Origin: Glycine soja
Lineage: Eukaryota; Streptophyta; Magnoliopsida; Fabales; Fabaceae
DNA length: 64,000 bases
Reading direction: 5' to 3'
NCBI RefSeq assembly: GCF_004193775.1
Contig: NC_041011.1
Span: 43,221,167 to 43,285,166, forward strand
Positions within the stretch are counted from its first letter, which is position 1. The number at the start of each line of letters is the position of its first letter. Under the pieces are notes generated by a model, which did not search any database, was not told the DNA's origin, and was given only the letters and a program-made list of their open reading frames with translations. A program made the position numbers and the translations under genes. This document shows positions 62,934 through 64,000 of the stretch, piece by piece.

Positions 62934-64000
62934 TATTATTTCTGGTAAACCCAAGATATATTCTGACCATGGAGCAATTGATTAATTTTTAAAAATATTG
63001 AAATATATTTAAGAAAATGATTGCTCTTGACAGATGTTTTTCTATGCATACAGCCTTACAAGTTACAAATCAATCTCCTGACCACATATTTTAAGAAACT
63101 AAGTAATATCTATCAACTATATCACACTATATTAGTTTTATAAATTATTTTAAACTGAAAAAATATATAAATTAAATTCAAAACAAAACATATGTTTAAA
63201 TTTTTTAACGAGTTTCAATCATACAGCTGGGTCACCTGGGTGGACTCAATTCCCGTTGCCACAACTCGTGGAACACTAATACAAGGATTCGGTTGGATGA
63301 AATTCCAAGATTCCCCACTACATACCTTTATTATATATTTAAGTCGTATTATTTCAAGAATGAAATGATTTTAATCTATTATTTTTTTTAAACGAATTAC
63401 ATATATTATTTTAATGTTTCAAAAATTAACTATACATTCTTTATTTTATTATAATTTTAAGCATTTTATCTAACTTAATTATACATCTTCACATCATTTT
63501 GAACATTTTATATTTTTTATACTTTTTAAGTTTTACATTAATTTTAAAAAAATGCATAACACATGAAATGCTTAATAATATATTATAAATTAATGTTTTT
63601 GTGGACCTGTAATACCAACAATTTCTATTTTGAATTGCAGAATTTGTGGACTAGTAATACCAATTTTCTATTTTGAATGGCAGATTCTCTTGGATGAAAT
63701 TTAAACCATCAAAAGTGTTTCATTTACATCATGGGTTCGAAGAAAAACAGGGGAACGATAAATAAAGTCAACAGGAAAAAAAATCTGCATGCCCAAAGTC
63801 TACTGCTTCATGACTTTTTTTTCCAAAAGTACCACTTTGAATTAAAAGATATAACAAAATCTTTCTAGATTTTTTCGAGAAAATTTAAGAATTTAATTTT
63901 TATATATAGTTAGTGTTAAAAACTTTACATTGTTTTAAAAGAAGTTATAAATGGCCCTTAAGTAATGTTTTTTATAGCATTATTTATAGAAGGACCCTTA
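62030..64000. other. Intergenic AT-rich end of window
   Basis: No supported gene. Contains a TA tract (62870-62928). The bases at 63600-63690 hold a short duplicated phrase ('gtggac.tgtaataccaa' and 'gtggactagtaatacca') with 'tctattttgaat' after each copy. Confidence 0.55.
62870..62928. repeat. (TA)n microsatellite, about 58 bp
   Basis: About 29 uninterrupted TA units. Confidence 0.97.

Overview
The window is plant nuclear DNA, very AT-rich, with intron-split genes and many transposon remnants. Codon style, protein sequences and repeat types suggest a legume, most likely soybean or a close relative (Glycine); this is inference, since no database search was possible. I see no bacterial-style operons, CRISPR arrays, rRNA or tRNA genes.

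Layout from left to right. Positions 1-7030 are repeat-rich intergenic DNA. A four-exon PLAC8/cadmium-resistance-like membrane protein gene (7163-8325, +) is followed 218 bp later by a complete but defective Ty1/copia element (8549-12112, - strand) bounded by ATTAT target-site duplications. A seven-exon PMP22 (Mpv17 family) peroxisomal membrane protein gene occupies 14122-18236 (+) and carries a LINE remnant in its sixth intron. A small EDA6-like gene lies on the minus strand at 22699-23070, with unexplained exon-like blocks downstream at 21828-22276. A long gene-poor stretch follows (23540-32580) with a 633-bp foldback element, a GC-rich island and a (TA)50 tract. The intronless glycine-rich wall protein gene is at 32670-34034 (+). 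Another gene-poor stretch (34035-41740) has a 99-bp GA tract and a 697-bp inverted-repeat element. A convergent pair follows: a five-coding-exon NPG1-related TPR protein (42516-46852, +) and MORF2, a chloroplast RNA-editing factor (51033-48645, - strand). From 51080 to the end the DNA is nearly gene-free, with a CACTA-type transposon end (58993) and a well-bounded 582-bp solo LTR (60315-60896).

The genes have no obvious joint function: peroxisome membrane, plastid RNA editing, cell wall, calmodulin-linked TPR signalling and metal or organ-size control. This is an ordinary plant chromosome arm. The features most worth checking are structural: tandem duplications inside introns of MORF2 and the NPG1-related gene, long foldback elements, the bounded solo LTR with two internal tandem arrays, and short exon-like blocks without an assigned gene. 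I did not find a convincing new biological system. Exon boundaries were read by eye from GT/AG sites, reading-frame continuity and family resemblance.
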